Positions 43,559-55,670 are shown, counted from the stretch's first letter. The stretch is 64,000 nucleotides of DNA from Begonia masoniana (GCA_022432975.1 CM039508.1:26547999-26611998); one strand, 5' to 3'. Notes: a model not told the origin generated them from the letters alone. Program-made: numbers and translations.

Positions 43559-45616
43559 TGTCACAACCCGAAACCCAACGGGCAGCGACTTACATTTTCG
43601 TGATCTTATATCTAATCTTGACTCTTGTATCATATATTTTTTTTTATTTTAAAAACATACTGGAAAGCTACTTGAAAGAAACTTTATTAAAATGATTGAA
43701 AATCATGTTTAAAACTTCATTCGGAAACCCTTGAAAACAACTTAGAGCATGAATAGAATTGAAGAAGGAAATAAGAGGGAGGATTCTCTCGATTTTAAAA
43801 AGAAAAGAAGTGGGGGCAGAATCAGAAATCATGAAGGGCCGATCGATCTGCGAAAATAGCCGATCGTTCGCCATTCTTAGTTTTTACTCAGCCGATCGAT
43901 CGCTCATAAAGTGAGCGATCGATCGCCCCTCAAGTACCACACAGTCGAATGATCGCGATCTCCGCCGACCCTTCGACACCTTCTCTGGATTCCTAAAATG
44001 ATTAAACCAATCTGCCGATCGATCACAGCCACAGCCGATCGATCGGCACCTCCTCTGGAAATCAACAGAACAAAACATATTCATCTTACCACCTATACAT
44101 GCAACGAACTAATCTCCTCTTCTCCTACAATCTTCACTCTAGACTCAATTTAAATCATTCAACAAGGAACATAAATTCTTTAAATCATCCATCATTGAAA
44201 ATCATACTTGAATAAACGAGTAAACCATAGCGAAAGTCAAAACGGGTGAAATCCCCTTAGTCATAAAATCATCTTTAAAACCAACAAGAAAAGACACCAA
44301 TCATCCCAACACTAGTCATCACATGAAAATCCTACGAAATCCTTTTACTTAAACTTCTATAGCGTAATCTTTTACCAATCTTGTTAAGTGTACCACCCTC
44401 GGGTCAAAACGCCGCCCAGCCACAAATTCCGCCATGAGCACCATCCAACAACTCAAATTAAACTTCGTCATTCGGTTTGAGGTCCTCACCTTTAAACTCG
44501 TCATCTACATCATAAGATTCAAACTATAAGCCTAATGCTTAGTAAGGAGTGCAACGAACACATAAAAGCTCATAAATGCAAACATCACAAAATCATGTTC
44601 ATATTCGTAATCATTCTCATACTCCTCTTTTACTTGGCATGAATTAAGGGTGGACACGGGGAAAAAGGGCAAGGAAATCATAATCGTAAAACAACCACTC
44701 AAACAAACCTCCCTAATATCCTTGAAATGTAGGGCCCTAAAGGCCGGAATCCTAACACACTCACTTACCTGGCGTCCTCTGCAAACTGTGTACCCCACCT
44801 TTAAGCTCCTTTTCACCTATGACATTTCATATTCCGGTATTAGAAATCAATCCTAAATAACCTAAACTCAAAACCAACAAAGTCCTAGCTAAGGAAATCT
44901 CCTAGAAATCTAACTTATATCATTCGGGCATTTTGACGAACACTTGGTGTGCATAACGAAACTATTCTAACATTAATGATATTTACTCCTTTCAACCACC
45001 AAATATTCAATAACTCAACCAACCATTCATCCCAACTACGTCAATAGCAATAAATGTATCATCAATCAGCATAAACACGCAATACTATCAATTTCTAATC
45101 AAAACTAAATAAATCCCAATTCTAAATCCTTAACTCTAACGAATTATAACCCTGAACCAACAACTTCACGGGTCAAAGCTTAAGGGATTACCTAGAAAGT
45201 CGATTGGAGAGATAGAATCAGAATAAGAATTGCCAGAAATGGACGTTGATCGGTCGATGGAAGAAACGACATGAGGAAGAAGTGGGAAATCACCAAGGGA
45301 AGGGAGGAGCGGCTCGAGAGGAGAAATGCCGAAGGAAATGGAAGATTTTAGGTTTCAATTTAAAACTTTTCTTGTAAATTACCTAATTGCCCCACCTACT
45401 AATCCTTAAATTGAATCCACTAATTAACACCTATGATTGGATCTTTCCAAAAATATTATTAAACCTCTAAAATTTCTCATAAATCCTTGGGGTCTCAATA
45501 AAACTTCCCGTAAGCAAAACAAGCTTAACTTACTAATTCTACGAATTAAAGACACTATTCGGCAAAATTGGATGTCTATAAATAAAATCCATAGTCCTAA
45601 AAATCCAGGTGTTGCA
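43559..45616 (-). repeat. 5' LTR of E2 (2058 bp)
   Basis: The partner of 37009-39059, with a low level of substitutions; its outermost base pair reads TGCAACACC on the minus strand where the other copy has TGTAACACC. GATCGATC palindromes lie at 43836-43925 and 44014-44045. Confidence 0.93.
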
Positions 45617-46756
45617 CTTATCCGTCAAAGGGGGCTTGTTTTGGTTGAAGGGTGCTTTAGGTGGCCAATTACGGTTAATTGGTCTTTTCTCTTCATTCTT
45701 CCATGGAGGTTTAGGCTTATCTTGGTCCAAGTGTCTAGGTGGAAACTTGTTAGGAAAGTTGGTCTTTATTTTCCTTTTAAGTTGTCTTTCCACCGTAAGG
45801 GCTAATTGAATGACCATGTCCATAGCCTCCAATTGTTGCACCTCAACCGCGTCTCCTATATCACGGTTCATACCGCAGATAAATCTTGCGATGAGCTGCT
45901 CTTCACGCTCATCAATAGCACATCGCATATTGAGAGTCTCGAATTCTGCGAGGTAGTCATCGACCGAGAGATTGTTTTGTTTAAGGTTGTGGAGTTGATG
46001 GAAGAGTTCGTGTTTATAATGTTGGGGAACGAACCTCTTGTGCATTAGTTCTTTCATGGAAGTCCAAGTTGAGACGGGGTAACCTAAGGTTCTCATTGTT
46101 TGGCTTTTAAGATTAGACCACCATAGTGCAGCGTGGCCAGTAAGTTCAAGAGAGGCGAGTTGAATTTTAACTCTTTCGGAATAGTCGTGGCATTCAAAAA
46201 CTCTCTCTACTTTATCAACCCAATCTAAATAGGTGTGCCCGTCACACGTTCTATTGAAAGGGGGAATTGTGATCTTGATGTTACGGAGGTCGTCGTTGTC
46301 CCTACGATGATTTGGGCGATATTCTTCATCATCTCCCACCCAATCCTCATCCTCCGAATCATAACGGGGTCTCCTTCTTTGGGGCTCGACCCAATCTTCT
46401 TCCTCTAAGGGTTGTTGAAAAGGGGTTCGATGTCTAGGACGTTCGGGTATAATCCTAGAGGAGGTCTCTTGTGAAGGGTCTCGTTCATGGGGTTCTCTTC
46501 GAGGATGGTTTGTCATAAGCTCTTTAAATTAGGCCATATCAAGGGAAACATCCTTGATTTGTTGTGTAAGAGTGTTAACCAAGCCCGTTAAGACATTGAT
46601 TTGACCTTCCATGCCACCTTGCATGCTAGTCTCACCCTCGTGACGTGTATGTTCGGGAGGGGAAGTGTTCCTAACCCGATTTGGTTCTTGATGTGATGTG
46701 TCTCGTGTAAAGCCACTTCTATTAGTCATAGTTAAGTGTTTTAATTTAAAATTCAA
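45617..46756 (-). pseudogene. E4 (Reina-type) gag
   Basis: The N-terminal frame starts at 46756 with MTNRSGFTRDTSHQEPNRVR and a helix-rich stretch (INVLTGLVNTLTQQIKDV). A stop near 46528 is followed by MTNHPRREPHERDPSQETSS at 46516. Capsid motifs: NIKITIPPFNRTCDGHTYLD, WVDKVERVFECHDYSERVKI, HAALWWSNLKSQTMRTLGYP, LMHKRFVPQHYKHELFHQLH, then a basic tail ending PPLTDK at the E2 junction (45617). The zinc knuckle lies beyond E2 at 37008-36930. Same gag family as E3 and E5. Confidence 0.92.
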
Positions 46757-47331
46757 ATTATTGTCTAAGTTATTTTACCTTAAGTTAGTGAGGTGTTTAT
46801 CTATTTAATGTCTTAGGTAAAATTTTAGGCACTAAGGATAGATTCTTAGCTAAGATAATAAGATAATAAGGATCATGGTCACAATTATCATTTAATTTGA
46901 AGTAATGAAACAACTTAGAATATCCCAATAATAAGAGCAGATTTTATATAAGTTAATGGCATAAATTTTAGATGCTAATAATGCTTCAAACATAACAAAA
47001 TAAGCTAAAGGAAACCGTGGCCAAGTAGATACAAAAACCGAAGCAAAGCATGAATAAATCCGAGAAGAAACACAAGCCTAAAACCGAGAGGAAATTTATC
47101 TCACCTTGGCCGATTTTTGCCACAATGCATACCACATTTTTCCACAATATATTAAGCTATTAAATAATAATAATAATAATAATGGCAGCAAATATTAAGA
47201 TATTAATAGCACAAAGATAATCACAAAATAGATCCAAATATTATGCTAGAAACAAAGAGCGGCTTTCCCAGTTTTGTGTCAACTTTTGGCTAACGTCAAA
47301 GACAACTAAAACGCATGTGGGAAGCACCTTG

Positions 47332-47343
47332 CTCTGATACCAC
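47332..47343 (-). other. Primer-binding site of E4 (initiator tRNA-Met)
   Basis: The minus strand reads TGGTATCAGAGC, two bases after the LTR end at 47345. Confidence 0.9.
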
Positions 47344-47344
47344 T

Positions 47345-48853
47345 TGACACAGGGTCCCTTAGAAAAGGGGCCGTGTTAACCTACAAAATAAGCAAGTGTT
47401 CGGGTGTGGAGTGACTTAAACACAAATCGAAAAATTAGATGAAGGAAATGGAAGAAATGCAACTAAATGAAATTGGTGCTAGGAGTGTGCTAAGTGGCCA
47501 AATAGTGTGTGCATGGTGAGGACATGAAATTAGTAAGAAAATAAAAGAAAGAGATAAAGAGAGTGAGTGAATAAAAACGTAAAGAAGGAAATGCAACGGA
47601 GGTGAAGAAAATGTAAGAAAACTAAGGTAGAATGTGTGAGTGTTATGACCGAAGTGATGACAATAAAATTGCAAGAAATAAAATGGATGAGAAGAAGATG
47701 GAAATACCTTTGGCAGACCCGAGGAGCTATCTCACGTTTGAGCTCTCAGGTGCATGTTTTTCCCGGAGGAAAACGAACACCGTAGGCCTAGGTTTTCTTC
47801 CTCAAAGCCCTTTCTCTGAAGAGAACAAGGTGAGGGAAAATAAGAGCTAGCCTAGCAACTTTGAGCTAGGATAGCAATGGAGGACCACTCCACTCAATAG
47901 AAATCGAGGAAACACCCGAAGGTTCTTCTAACACGTAGTTAGGGAAATAGTAATTTCATAAATGAGCAAAAAGTTGGCTACAAACACCAATGCTATGCTT
48001 AAATAGGCAACCTAGGTGGATTAGGGTTTGGCAAGAGTGAAGATGAACCATTAGATTTGGTGGAGCTTCAAGGGACGAGGATGGAGAATTTGGTGCGCGC
48101 GCTATCGCTGAACCAGGAGCAGCCACGTGCCGCCAATCGGGTGGAGGAGGTGCTGCTCTTCACATGCGCCATCAACGGTCCAAGCTGCAACCTTGCGCGC
48201 CAGCTAAGCGATCAGAGTGCGGCGATCAGATGGCGCTGATCAGCGATAGCGCAGTAATCCGTGTTGCGCCTGCTTGCGCGCCATGCCCGAGTCCAGCTAC
48301 TGCCCGAGCGCTCGCCAGCTGTGCGGTGAAGATTAGGGCCAATCCACTCCTTGATCAAAGGCTGAATTTTGTCCAAGTCATCAATCCATGTTGCCACTAA
48401 CACTTGTACCTGCAAAATCCATACCTTAAAGTTGGGCTCTTCTATGAGCTAAGGCTTCCTTTGGTCTCCATTTGTTGATGTGCATAAATTTGTTGATTAA
48501 TTCTTCAACCCATAATCCACAAACATACATCTAACCCTATCCAAATAATCTAATGCATGATGTAATTATAATAATCCATACAAAAAGGCTAATGTATGTC
48601 AAATAATTTCAAAACCAAAAATTACACATTAAGAGGCCCGAGAAGACAAATTCTCATTGGGCTAATTGAAGGCTCTGTGTAAGTTCTCCAGTGAAGGCAT
48701 TGTAGGGGCTTGTCCATATCTTCTGATGTCGGCTCCCATGTGAAATCAACAATGGGGTCAAATCCTGCAAAAAGAGAAAAGTCATTAGAAAATTGAATAA
48801 TTAAATTATGGGCCTGAGTTTGAGATCTCGTGATGGGCCTCCTAGGCATGTTA
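47345..48853 (-). repeat. 5' LTR of E4 (LTR A, 1509 bp)
   Basis: On the minus strand it ends ACCCTGTGTCA at 47345. Its start reads TAACATGCCTAGGAGGCCC at 48853, where relatives have TGACATGCC or TGATGTGCC, so the TG end appears mutated to TA. It abuts 5S spacer (GCTGTTCTGCGCCGATC), which places E4 in a 5S spacer. Its right two thirds are nearly identical to LTR B. Confidence 0.85.
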
Positions 48854-48934
48854 GCTGTTCTGCGCCGATCTTCGTCGCCCTTGATATCGAAAAAAGTACT
48901 CGGTCGAAAAAAGAGGTGCAACGCGAAGACTTCT
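48854..48934 (-). pseudogene. 5S rDNA fragment (3' end of a 5S gene plus downstream spacer), duplicated copy
   Basis: 81 bp. The minus strand from 48934 reads AGAAGTCTTCGCGTTGCACCTC (last 22 nt of 5S), a T-run terminator, GACCGAGTACTTTTTTCG, then spacer. It is identical to 50442-50522 and arose with LTR B by unequal recombination. Confidence 0.88.
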
Positions 48935-50441
48935 TGACACGGTGGCCCTTAGGAAAGGGGCCGTGTAACCCACAAAATATAGCAAAAGTACGCGTGCGAT
49001 AGTCTGTTGCACAAATCGAGAATAAAGAGAGCAAAAAGGAAGATAAATGCAAGGAAATAAAGTGAGTGTGTGATGAGTGATATGGCCGAGAATGAAGAGA
49101 GTAAAATGGAAGGAAATGCACAATAAAATGGAGTAGAAGGAAGGTGTAGATCGTGTGTGATAAGATGAAGAAATGGAAGATGGAGGTGAAGAAGAAAATG
49201 CACAAAATAAAAGGTGAAGTGTGTGGATGGTGAGGGCCGAATTTAATGGGGTGAAAAGTGTGTGAAAATGTGAGGAAAATGAAGTAGATGGAAATACCTT
49301 TGGCGATCCCGAGGAGCTATCTCACGTTTGAGCTCTCAGGTGCATGTTTTTCCCGGAGGAAAACGACCACCTAGGGCCTAGGTTTTCTTCCTCAAAGCCC
49401 TTTCTCTGAAGAGAACAAGGTGAGGGAAAATAAGAGATAGCCTAGCAACTTTGAGCTAGGATAGCAATGGAGGACCACTCCACTCAATAGAAATCGAGGA
49501 AACACCCGAAGGTTCTTCTAACACGTAGTTAGGGAAATAGTAATTTCATAAATGAGCAAAAAGTTGGCTACAAACACCAATGCTATGCTTAAATAGGCAA
49601 CCTAGGTGGATTAGGGTTTGGCAAGAGTGAAGATGAACCATTAGATTTGGTGGAGCTTCAAGGGACGAGGATGGAGAATTTGGTGCGCGCGCTATCGCTG
49701 AACCAGGAGCAGCCACGTGCCGCCAATCGGGTGGAGGAGGTGCTGCTCTTCACATGCGCCATCAACGGTCCAAGCTGCAACCTTGCGCGCCAGCTAAGCG
49801 ATCAGAGTGCGGCGATCAGATGGCGCTGATCAGCGATAGCGCAGTAATCCGTGTTGCGCCTGCTTGCGCGCCATGCCCGAGTCCAGCTACTGCCCGAGCG
49901 CTCGCCAGCTGTGCGGTGAAGATTAGGGCCAATCCACTCCTTGATCAAAGGCTGAATTTGTCCAAGTCATCAATCCATGTGCCACTAACACTTGTACCTG
50001 CAAAATCCATACCTTAAAGTTGGGCTCTTCTATGAGCTAAGGCTTCCTTTGGTCTCCATTTGTTGATGTGCATAAATTTGTTGATTAATTCTTCAACCCA
50101 TAATCCACAAACATACATCTAACCCTATCCAAATAATCTAATGCATGATGTAATTATAATAATCCATACAAAAAGGCTAATGTATGTCAAATAATTTCAA
50201 AACCAAAAATTACACATTAAGAGGCCCGAGAAGACAAATTCTCATTGGGCTAATTGAAGGCTCTGTGTAAGTTCTCCAGTGAAGGCATTGTAGGGGCTTG
50301 TCCATATCTTCTGATGTCGGCTCCCATGTGAAATCAACAATGGGGTCAAATCCTGCAAAAAGAGAAAAGTCATTAGAAAATTGAATAATTAAATTATGGG
50401 CCTGAGTTTGAGATCTCGTGATGGGCCTCCTAGGCATGTTA
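48935..50441 (-). repeat. LTR B: chimeric LTR from unequal recombination between E4 and E5 LTRs
   Basis: From 48935 to about 49310 it is essentially identical to E5's LTR C (50523-50900; for example CGCGTGCGATAGTCTG). From about 49330 to 50441 it is essentially identical to E4's LTR A (47740-48853). The unit 48854-50441 and its copy make a 1588-bp tandem step in which even the 5S fragment is identical. No internal element sequence adjoins it, so it is not an independent insertion. Confidence 0.88.
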
Positions 50442-50522
50442 GCTGTTCTGCGCCGATCTTCGTCGCCCTTGATATCGAAAAAAGTACTCGGTCGAAAAAA
50501 GAGGTGCAACGCGAAGACTTCT
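50442..50522 (-). pseudogene. 5S copy 1, 3' part (split by E5)
   Basis: The last 22 nt of the gene (50501-50522, including the CTTCT duplication) plus terminator and spacer. The rest is at 57165-57266. With E5 and one duplication removed, the distance to copy 2 is 537 bp, the array period. Confidence 0.88.
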
Positions 50523-52024
50523 TGACACGGTGGCCCTTAGGAAAGGGGCCGTGTAACCCACAAAATATAGCAAAAGTACGCGTGCGATAGTCTGTTGCAC
50601 AAATCGAGAATAAAGAGAGCAAAAAGGAAGATAAATGCAAGGAAATAAAGTGAGTGTGTGATGAGTGATATGGCCGAGAATGAAGAGAGTAAAATGGAAG
50701 GAAATGCACAATAAAATGGAGTAGAAGGAAGGTGTAGATCGTGTGTGATAAGATGAAGAAATGGAAGATGGAGGTGAAGAAGAAAATGCACAAAATAAAA
50801 GGTGAAGTGTGTGGATGGTGAGGGCCGAATTTAATGGGGTGAAAAGTGTGTGAAAATGTGAGGAAAATGAAGTAGATGGAAATACCTTTGGCGATCCCGA
50901 GGAGCTATCTTACGTTTGAGCTCTCAAGAGCATGTTTTCCCGGAGGAAAACGACCACCTAGGGCCTAGGTTTTCTTCCTCGAAGTTCTTACTCTCAAGAG
51001 AGCAAGATGAGGGAAAATAAGAGATAGCCTAGCAACCTTAGAGCTAGGATAGAAATGGAGGACTTCTCCACTCGAAAGAATTTTGAGGAACACCCGAAGG
51101 TTCTTTAAACACGGAGTTAGAGAAATAGGAATTTCATAAATGAGCAAAAAGTTCCAATACATGCACTAATGCTATGCATTTATAGGCAACCTAGGTGGAT
51201 TAGGGTTTGGCATGGGTTGGAAGAGTGAATGGTGGCCATTGATGAAGGAAGGATCGAATGGCAAGGGGAAGAGAGCCGTGTGCGCGTGCGCGCACCAATC
51301 AGGCGCTGCCATGTGCGCGCCATTAGACGCCCAGTGGTGCGCCAACTTAGCAGTCCCGCGCGCGCCATTTGATGCCCAGCAGCGCGCCAACTCAGAAATT
51401 CGGGTGAAGCTCCAGCGCGCCTCCATCAACGCCCAGCAATGCAGCTGCCCGTGCGCGCCTGCTCGCTCCCTCTTCTCCAGCTTGCGCGCCTGCCCGGTGC
51501 CACTCCACCTGCCCGTGCGCACCAGATTGTGCGGTGTTGATTGAGGCCGAGCCAAAACTTAGCCAATGGATGAGATCTTGCCAACTCACTGATCCTTGTT
51601 GCCACTAACTCCTGTACCTGTAAAAACATACCTTTAAATGTAGGCTCTTCTTTGGACCAAGGCTTTCTTTTGGCTTCTATTGTTGAAGGGCTTTTATCAT
51701 TTGTGGGCTAAGTCTTCAACCCATAATCCATCCATTCATCTAACCCTAACCACACAATCTAATGCATGATGCGATTATAATAATCCATACAATAAAGGCT
51801 TATGTATGCCGAATAAGTTCTAAACCAAAAATTACATAAATTATTGGGCTGGGAAGACAAATTCCCATGGGCCAAGTTGTAGTTTCCTCCAAGTGCTCCA
51901 AGTTGAATTTCCAACACGATCATCAACTACCTGCCAATAAAGAAAATAATTTTTATTAATAAAAATGCTAAATAATTTATGGGCCTTGGGTCATAATCTA
52001 GTTTTGGGCCTCGGTGGCACATCA
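50523..52024 (-). repeat. 3' LTR of E5 (LTR C, 1502 bp)
   Basis: Minus strand TGATGTGCCACCGAGGCCC at 52024 to CCGTGTCA at 50523. A TATA box (TATAAAT) is at 51178-51184 on the minus strand, preceded by a GCGCGC-rich stretch (51280-51520). Confidence 0.93.
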
Positions 52025-52851
52025 TCCCCTCCGGGTGGCTGAGGATTTGACCTCAAATCCATTGGTTCAGCCACCTCTTCAAGAGTTCCAATGTCAAGGA
52101 AAGGAATCAACACTTGAACACTAAATGTGGAGTTTCGGAGCGTCACTAGGAGCCGGGTGGTCTTATTAACGTTTTCTTTGGCAAGGGTGGTAAAATTGAA
52201 TTCGATGGCTACTTTGGAGGGCGATTGCTCAGTAATGGAATGAAATTTTCCAAAGTAGTCGAATCCGTCATGTAGTGAGGTGGAAATGCGATAATCCTCT
52301 GTCCAAAGAAATAATTCGTATACTCTTAAGACCATAAGTGGCAATTTTCCTACCAAATGAACCTTAACTCTAGTTCTATGGTAAAATTTGTGGTAGTCAC
52401 ATGGTGGAGTCAATTGTTGTGAAAAATTTCCCAATTGTAAGCTATAGCGTTTGTGGTTCACAAATGGAGTAAAATTCCTATTTATGTGCATGGCTCTAAG
52501 GAAGGATGTAGGAAGGTAATAGGTAGGCTCAAGTCCATAGATTAACTTCTTCCTAATTGGTGGGAATGGTATGGAAATTTTCCCAAGTTTTAAAAAGGGA
52601 AGAAAGGGAGTAATGATCATATTACCGAGTCCAAAAATAGTCTCTTTACTTATTTTCTCTTTCTTTTGAAACCACAAGGGTACGTCTTCCAATGGCATCT
52701 CTTCGTCGTATAAAGGATTGGAATACCACTTAATGTAAGAGGGCTCTTGTTCTATATTCGTTTCCGACCCGTGCTTTGATATTAAAAGATTTTCCTTAAT
52801 TTTGCCTTCTTTACGGGTGGCCTCATCACAAGCCACTTGCTCGGGCACCAT
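51991..52851 (-). CDS. Novel ORF replacing RT/RNase H/integrase in E5
   Basis: A 286-codon open frame with no stop. It begins in the protease linker (PEQVACDEATRKEGKIKENL) and continues YIKWYSNPLYDEEMP, IFGLGNMIITPFLPF, RKKLIYGLEPTYYLPTSFLR, INRNFTPFVNHKR, CDYHKFYHRTRVKVHLVG, GFDYFGKFHSITEQSPSKVA, IEFNFTTLAKEN, then MDLRSNPQPPGGDD, and ends 11 codons inside the LTR. By eye well over half of the residues match the E3 protein (33121-34050), with differences spread along the length. It is rich in aromatic and basic residues and has no obvious membrane segment, zinc site or nuclease motif. Function unknown; possibly a structural or RNA-binding extension of gag-protease. Confidence 0.78.
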   Translation of the reverse strand: MVPEQVACDEATRKEGKIKENLLISKHGSETNIEQEPSYIKWYSNPLYDEEMPLEDVPLWFQKKEKISKETIFGLGNMIITPFLPFLKLGKISIPFPPIRKKLIYGLEPTYYLPTSFLRAMHINRNFTPFVNHKRYSLQLGNFSQQLTPPCDYHKFYHRTRVKVHLVGKLPLMVLRVYELFLWTEDYRISTSLHDGFDYFGKFHSITEQSPSKVAIEFNFTTLAKENVNKTTRLLVTLRNSTFSVQVLIPFLDIGTLEEVAEPMDLRSNPQPPGGDDVPPRPKTRL

Positions 52852-52923
52852 AGATAGTAAATTAATTTTTCTTCCTCCAAAATTAAAGGTGTAACGGTTG
52901 AGGAATCCGTCATACTGAACTCT

Positions 52924-53253
52924 TCAGTCATAATGCCATGGTCGTCCTAATAGGATATGGCTGACACTCATCGGAACAAAGTCACAAATAATCGAGTCCT
53001 TGTATTTTCCTATGGTGAATTCTACGGTTACTTGCTTAGTTATCACATGTTCATTTTCATCGTCCAACCAACTAAGCTTGTAGGGAGTAGGGTGATTAGT
53101 GGCTACTAATCCTAATTTATCGACCACGTCTTGGGAGGCCGCATTGATGCAACTTCCTCCATCAATTATCATCGAACAAACCTTGTCTTTGACCGTACAT
53201 CGACTATGGAAAAGATTTTCACGTTGACAGTCCTTGTCCACGTTCTTAGACAT
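52924..53253 (-). pseudogene. E5 aspartic protease
   Basis: MIIDGGSCINAASQDVVDKL, WLDDENEHVITKQVTVEFTI, VSHILLGRPWHYD, then one in-frame stop before RVQYDGFLNRYTFNFGGRK. IDGG active site as in E3 and E4. A single base change separates it from continuity with the downstream ORF. Confidence 0.88.
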
Positions 53254-53259
53254 TAAAGC

Positions 53260-54612
53260 TCATTTTATAACAAGTAGTAAGGGTCCTTCTTGAGCCGTGC
53301 ACTCATCGGCTTCTTCGTCACTCTCTTCTACAACGTCCTCTTCTTTGACCTTATTATATTGACCTTCATCTTCTTCACTTTTCCATTCACCCGTGGATTC
53401 TTTAATGACCATCACACGGCGGTTAGTGTATTCATTAGCATAATGTCCTTTTCCTAGACATTTAAAACATTGCACATCACGTGCTCTTAGTCATTTTGGT
53501 TGATTTTCTTGGGTCTTGTTCATGGGTGAGGGATTATGAGTGGTGCTAGGTCCTTTCGGGGGGCAATTACGATTAAAAGGCCTCTTGTCATCATTCTTCG
53601 GAGTGGTTTTGTCGGCATTGAAATTTCGGGGTGGAAATTTATTAGGCAAGTCGGTCTTGCGCTTCCTCTTTAATTGCCTCTCCACCGTGAGGGCCAATTG
53701 TATGACCATATCCATGGTTTCCACTTGTTGTATTTCTATCGCGTCGCCTATATCGCGTATCAAACCTCGTATAAACCGAGCAAAGAGTTGTTCTTCAGGC
53801 TCATCAATAGCACATCGCATATTGAGAGTCTCAAATTCGGTAAGGTATTCATCTACCGTGAGGCTATTTTGCTTAAGATTGTGGAGTTGATGGAAGAGTT
53901 CATGTTTATAGTGTCGGGGGACGAACCTATGGTGCATTAAGTCCTTCATGGAATTCCAAGTTGAGACGGGGTAGCCTAGGGTTCACATTCTTTGGGCTCT
54001 GAGGTTGGACCACCATAGTGCAGCATGGCCCGTGAGTTCAAGGGAGGCAAGTTGTATTTTTACTCTCTCAGAGTAGTCGTGGCACTCAAAAACTCTCTCA
54101 ACCTTGTCAACCCAATCTAAATATGTGTGCCCATCACACGTTCCATTGAAAGGGGGTATTGTAATCTTGATATTGCGGAGGTCGTCGTTATCTCGTTGAC
54201 GATTAGGACGGTATTGCTCTTCATCATCTCCCTCCCATTTTTCATCCTCCGAATCATAACAACGGGATCTCCTTCTTTGGGGCTCGGCCCATTCTTCTTC
54301 CTCTACGGGTGGTTGAAAAGGGGTTCGACGTTTAGGACGTTCAGGTATAATCCTAGAGGAGGTCTCTCGTGAAGGATCTCGTTCATTGGATTCTCTTCGG
54401 GGATGGTTGGTCATAAGTTCTTTGACTTGTTGGGCAAGGGTGTTAACCAAGCCCGTTAAGGTTTTGATTTGACCTTGCATGCTAGTCTCACCTTCGTGAC
54501 GTGTAGGTTCGTGAGGGAAAGTGTCCCTATTACGGTTAGGCTCTTGATGTGAAGTGTCACGTGTGAATTCACTTCTAGTAATCATGTCTAAGTATTTTAA
54601 TTTAAAATTCAA
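53260..54612 (-). pseudogene. E5 gag and zinc knuckle
   Basis: Starts at 54612 or at the Met in MITRSEFTRDTSHQEPNRNR. Capsid: NIKITIPPFNGTCDGHTYLD, WVDKVERVFECHDYSERVKI, HAALWWSNLRAQRM, then a stop where relatives have Arg (about 53981), MKDLMHHRFVPRHYKHELFH, LKQNSLTVDEYLTEFETLNM. The basic tail reaches about 53491, then a stop. The knuckle MQCFKCLGKGHYANEY has its last Cys changed to Tyr. A Glu-rich linker follows. Fewer lesions than E3 gag. Confidence 0.9.
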
Positions 54613-55656
54613 TTTTAGTTTCTTGACTAAGTTGTTTCATCCAAAGTTAGTGAGGTGATTATCTTGTTTAATGTCTTAGATAATTTTAGGCACAAAAGAA
54701 GAATTCTTAGCTAAGACAATTAAATGATAAGGATCATGCTCACATTCACATTCAAAATCAATAAAACAATCTAGAAGTTTTAATAACACTTAGCAAAACT
54801 AATTTTAGAAATGAATATTTTCAATAAACGTTTATCACCACAATTTTCAACCAATATTCAACCAAGTTATCAATTTTAAACTAGAATCACTCAAAATAAT
54901 ATTGATACTAACTAAATAACTTCAAAAACAGCAAGTAATATCATTAAAACACAAGCTTTATCAAAATAACATGCTGAAATTTTCATGATAACATAGCAGA
55001 ATTTTCATAGGTGCATAATATTCAATATAGCCGATTTTAACATGTTATTACTTAATCCTTGTAATTCAACTTTGTGCAATCAAATAACAGCATATAATAG
55101 AATGAATTATAAGTTAAATTTGAGTGCAATCATTCAGCAAATTAATATGAAAAATCGAGGCAAGAAATGCTAGAAAAATCGAGAAGATACAATGAGCATA
55201 AACCGATTTTATAGCATTAGTGTAGAGCCGAATTCATGCATCCATAATTTCAGAATTTAATCCTTACTTATTTGCTCAATATTTAGATGTAAAGCATGAT
55301 TCATAAAATAACAAAATAGGCTAAGTAAACCGAAACTAATCATGCAAAAATCAGAAGCTAGAAAGCAAGGAAATCGAGGGAAAACAACACATAAATCCGA
55401 ATTGATTAAGGAAAATCGAGGGAATATGTTGCTCACCTTTGGTCGATTTTATGTCCTCAATAATTCCACATTTTACCATAATATTTAAGCTAATAAATGA
55501 CAAGAAATATGGCAGCAAATATCATGATAAATATAGCACAAAATAAGCACAAATATGGAAATGAAAATGGTGCTAGAAGTAAGAGCGGCTATCCCGATTT
55601 TGTGCCGAATTTTGACTAATGTCATGGCACTAAAACGCATTAGGGAAGCTTCCTAC
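54613..55656 (-). other. AT-rich 5' leader of E5
   Basis: About 1 kb without a sustained ORF, with repeated AAATCGAG/CTCGATTT phrases on the two strands, like the E3 leader. Confidence 0.65.
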
Positions 55657-55668
55657 GCTCTGATACCA
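55657..55668 (-). other. Primer-binding site of E5 (initiator tRNA-Met)
   Basis: The minus strand reads TGGTATCAGAGC next to the 5' LTR end TGTCA at 55671. Confidence 0.9.
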
Positions 55669-55670
55669 CT

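Larger units (their letters stand above)
37009..45616 (-). mobile_element. E2: Tekay-type chromovirus inserted in E4 gag
   Basis: A complete 8.6-kb insertion. LTRs are 37009-39059 (3') and 43559-45616 (5'), with target duplications CTTAT, primer site TGGTATCAGAGTGC at 43540-43553 (minus), and polypurine tract AAATAAGGAGGGTAGGA at 39060-39076 (minus). The internal 4.5 kb encodes gag, protease, RT, RNase H, integrase and chromodomain in Tekay order, broken by stops, a frameshift and a deletion in RNase H. It belongs to the same family as the LTR at 1-1451. Confidence 0.94.

Noticed and set aside
47345..48848. LTR A ending at TGCCTAGG (48848)
   Set aside because: Comparison with E3 (TGACATGCC) and E5 (TGATGTGCC) shows the end is five bases further out, at TAACATGCC (48853), with TG mutated to TA.
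48801..49205. Hydrophobic 134-codon minus ORF, present again at 50389-50793
   Set aside because: It lies across an LTR end and a 5S fragment and is identical only because the 1588-bp segment is duplicated. Its His/Phe/Leu/Ser-rich composition reflects a purine-rich plus strand.
48935..50441. LTR B as a separate solo-LTR insertion
   Set aside because: It is a mosaic of the two neighbouring LTRs, and its flanking 5S fragment is an exact duplicate, so unequal recombination explains it better.
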